A stretch of 5,607 nt of DNA from NCBI GenBank assembly GCA_002347125.1, contig DDXG01000304.1:1-5607 (forward strand), read 5' to 3'. Below the pieces are notes generated by a model. The model saw only the letters and a program-made list of their open reading frames with translations, had not been told where the DNA came from and did no database searches. The DNA comes from Phycisphaerales bacterium UBA2266 (GTDB taxonomy: Bacteria; Planctomycetota; Phycisphaerae; Sedimentisphaerales; Anaerobacaceae). This document shows positions 5,345 through 5,607 of this stretch, piece after piece; position 1 is the stretch's first letter, and each line of letters begins with the position of its first letter. The position numbers and the translations under genes are program-made.

Positions 5345-5358
5345 TCGTCCGTCGTGCG
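5338..5358 (-). repeat. Three tandem heptamers in inverted orientation
   Basis: TCGTCCA, TCGTCCG and TCGTGCG follow without gaps. Read on the minus strand they are TGGACGA-type units, the same family as 5257-5284 in the opposite orientation. The two arrays could partly base-pair in single-stranded nucleic acid across a spacer of about 53 nt. Confidence 0.65.
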
Positions 5359-5388
5359 TTGTCATTCGCGGTTCGGCCCCGCCGATGG

Positions 5389-5607
5389 CTATTGGGGTTG
5401 GGCGCTCTTGGGTGGCGTCGCCGGTGCTGTCCGCGGATTGGCGGGGGCGTCGGGACGTCTTGCCGGGCCCGCGGCGGCCGGGCGGGGAAGGACGGCGACC
5501 AGCAGCTCCTGCGCCGGGACGAGGTGTCGGTAGAAGAAGGCCTGCATCATATCCTCGGCGGGGACGGCGGCCTTCGTAATCGTCCGACCCTGAACACTGG
5601 CCCGGCC
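5389..5607 (-). CDS. C-terminal fragment of an unidentified protein (continues past right edge)
   Basis: A minus-strand frame is open from the window edge to a TAG at 5389-5391, giving 72 visible codons. Its third codon positions are almost all G or C over the first 45 codons, as expected of real coding sequence here. The visible part reads GRTITKAAVPAEDMMQAFFY, continues RHLVPAQELLVAV, then passes into a Pro/Ala-rich tail of about 30 residues ending KSAQPQ. I do not recognise the protein with confidence. From memory, the AVPAEDMMQAFxYRHLVP pattern resembles C-terminal segments of large secreted planctomycete proteins with pre-peptidase-type domains, but this is weak. The gene ends 156 bp upstream of the transporter start on the same strand. 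Confidence 0.65.
   Translation of the reverse strand, partial: GRASVQGRTITKAAVPAEDMMQAFFYRHLVPAQELLVAVLPRPAAAGPARRPDAPANPRTAPATPPKSAQPQ

Noticed and set aside
5022..5345. Minus-strand open frame of 107 codons overlapping the transporter start
   Set aside because: It overlaps about 210 bp of the transporter in another frame, and its N-terminal part is a translation of the heptamer repeats.
1..5607. CRISPR array, defence system, prophage or integron features
   Set aside because: No regularly spaced repeats of CRISPR size, and no nuclease, integrase, recombinase or phage motifs other than the IS4 transposase, were seen on either strand.

Overview
The window looks like a chromosomal stretch of a planctomycete, most likely of the Phycisphaerae/Sedimentisphaerales type. 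This rests on the first gene, which combines an N-terminal YVDDDA...DGTTWATAY module, a Cys/Asn-laddered parallel beta-helix, an NMGAYGGT block and a single C-terminal dockerin-like repeat containing GDINGDCKVD. That architecture is, from memory, characteristic of the group. The two host flanks are G+C-rich and the central insertion sequence is visibly less so. The taxonomic call is an inference, not a search result.

Layout from left to right: (1) a 5'-truncated plus-strand gene for a large exported beta-helix protein with a dockerin-like tail (to 1774). (2) A short gene-free stretch with two tandem 9-mers. (3) A complete, apparently intact IS4-family insertion sequence (1898-3362) with 18-bp perfect terminal inverted repeats, a 13-bp target duplication and one minus-strand DDE transposase. 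(4) About 470 bp with no convincing gene (3363-3831), rich in palindromes and containing a near-duplicated 27-nt motif. (5) A minus-strand sugar-porter MFS transporter (3832-5232) with a strong ribosome binding site. (6) A 156-bp intergenic region carrying heptamer arrays in opposite orientations and a candidate promoter. (7) The last 72 codons of another minus-strand gene that continues beyond the right edge.

The beta-helix gene and the transporter converge on the region now holding the IS. The exported protein could act on or bind extracellular polysaccharide and the porter could import a sugar, but nothing in the sequence ties them into one pathway. The right-edge gene and the transporter point the same way, but the repeat array and a possible separate promoter lie between them, so co-transcription is not assured.

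I found no RNA gene, CRISPR array, phage gene or defence system, and no convincing evidence of a new multi-gene system. The most informative observations are the precise IS boundaries and target, the regular C-x4-N ladder of the beta-helix, and the unexplained short repeats in the two intergenic regions.
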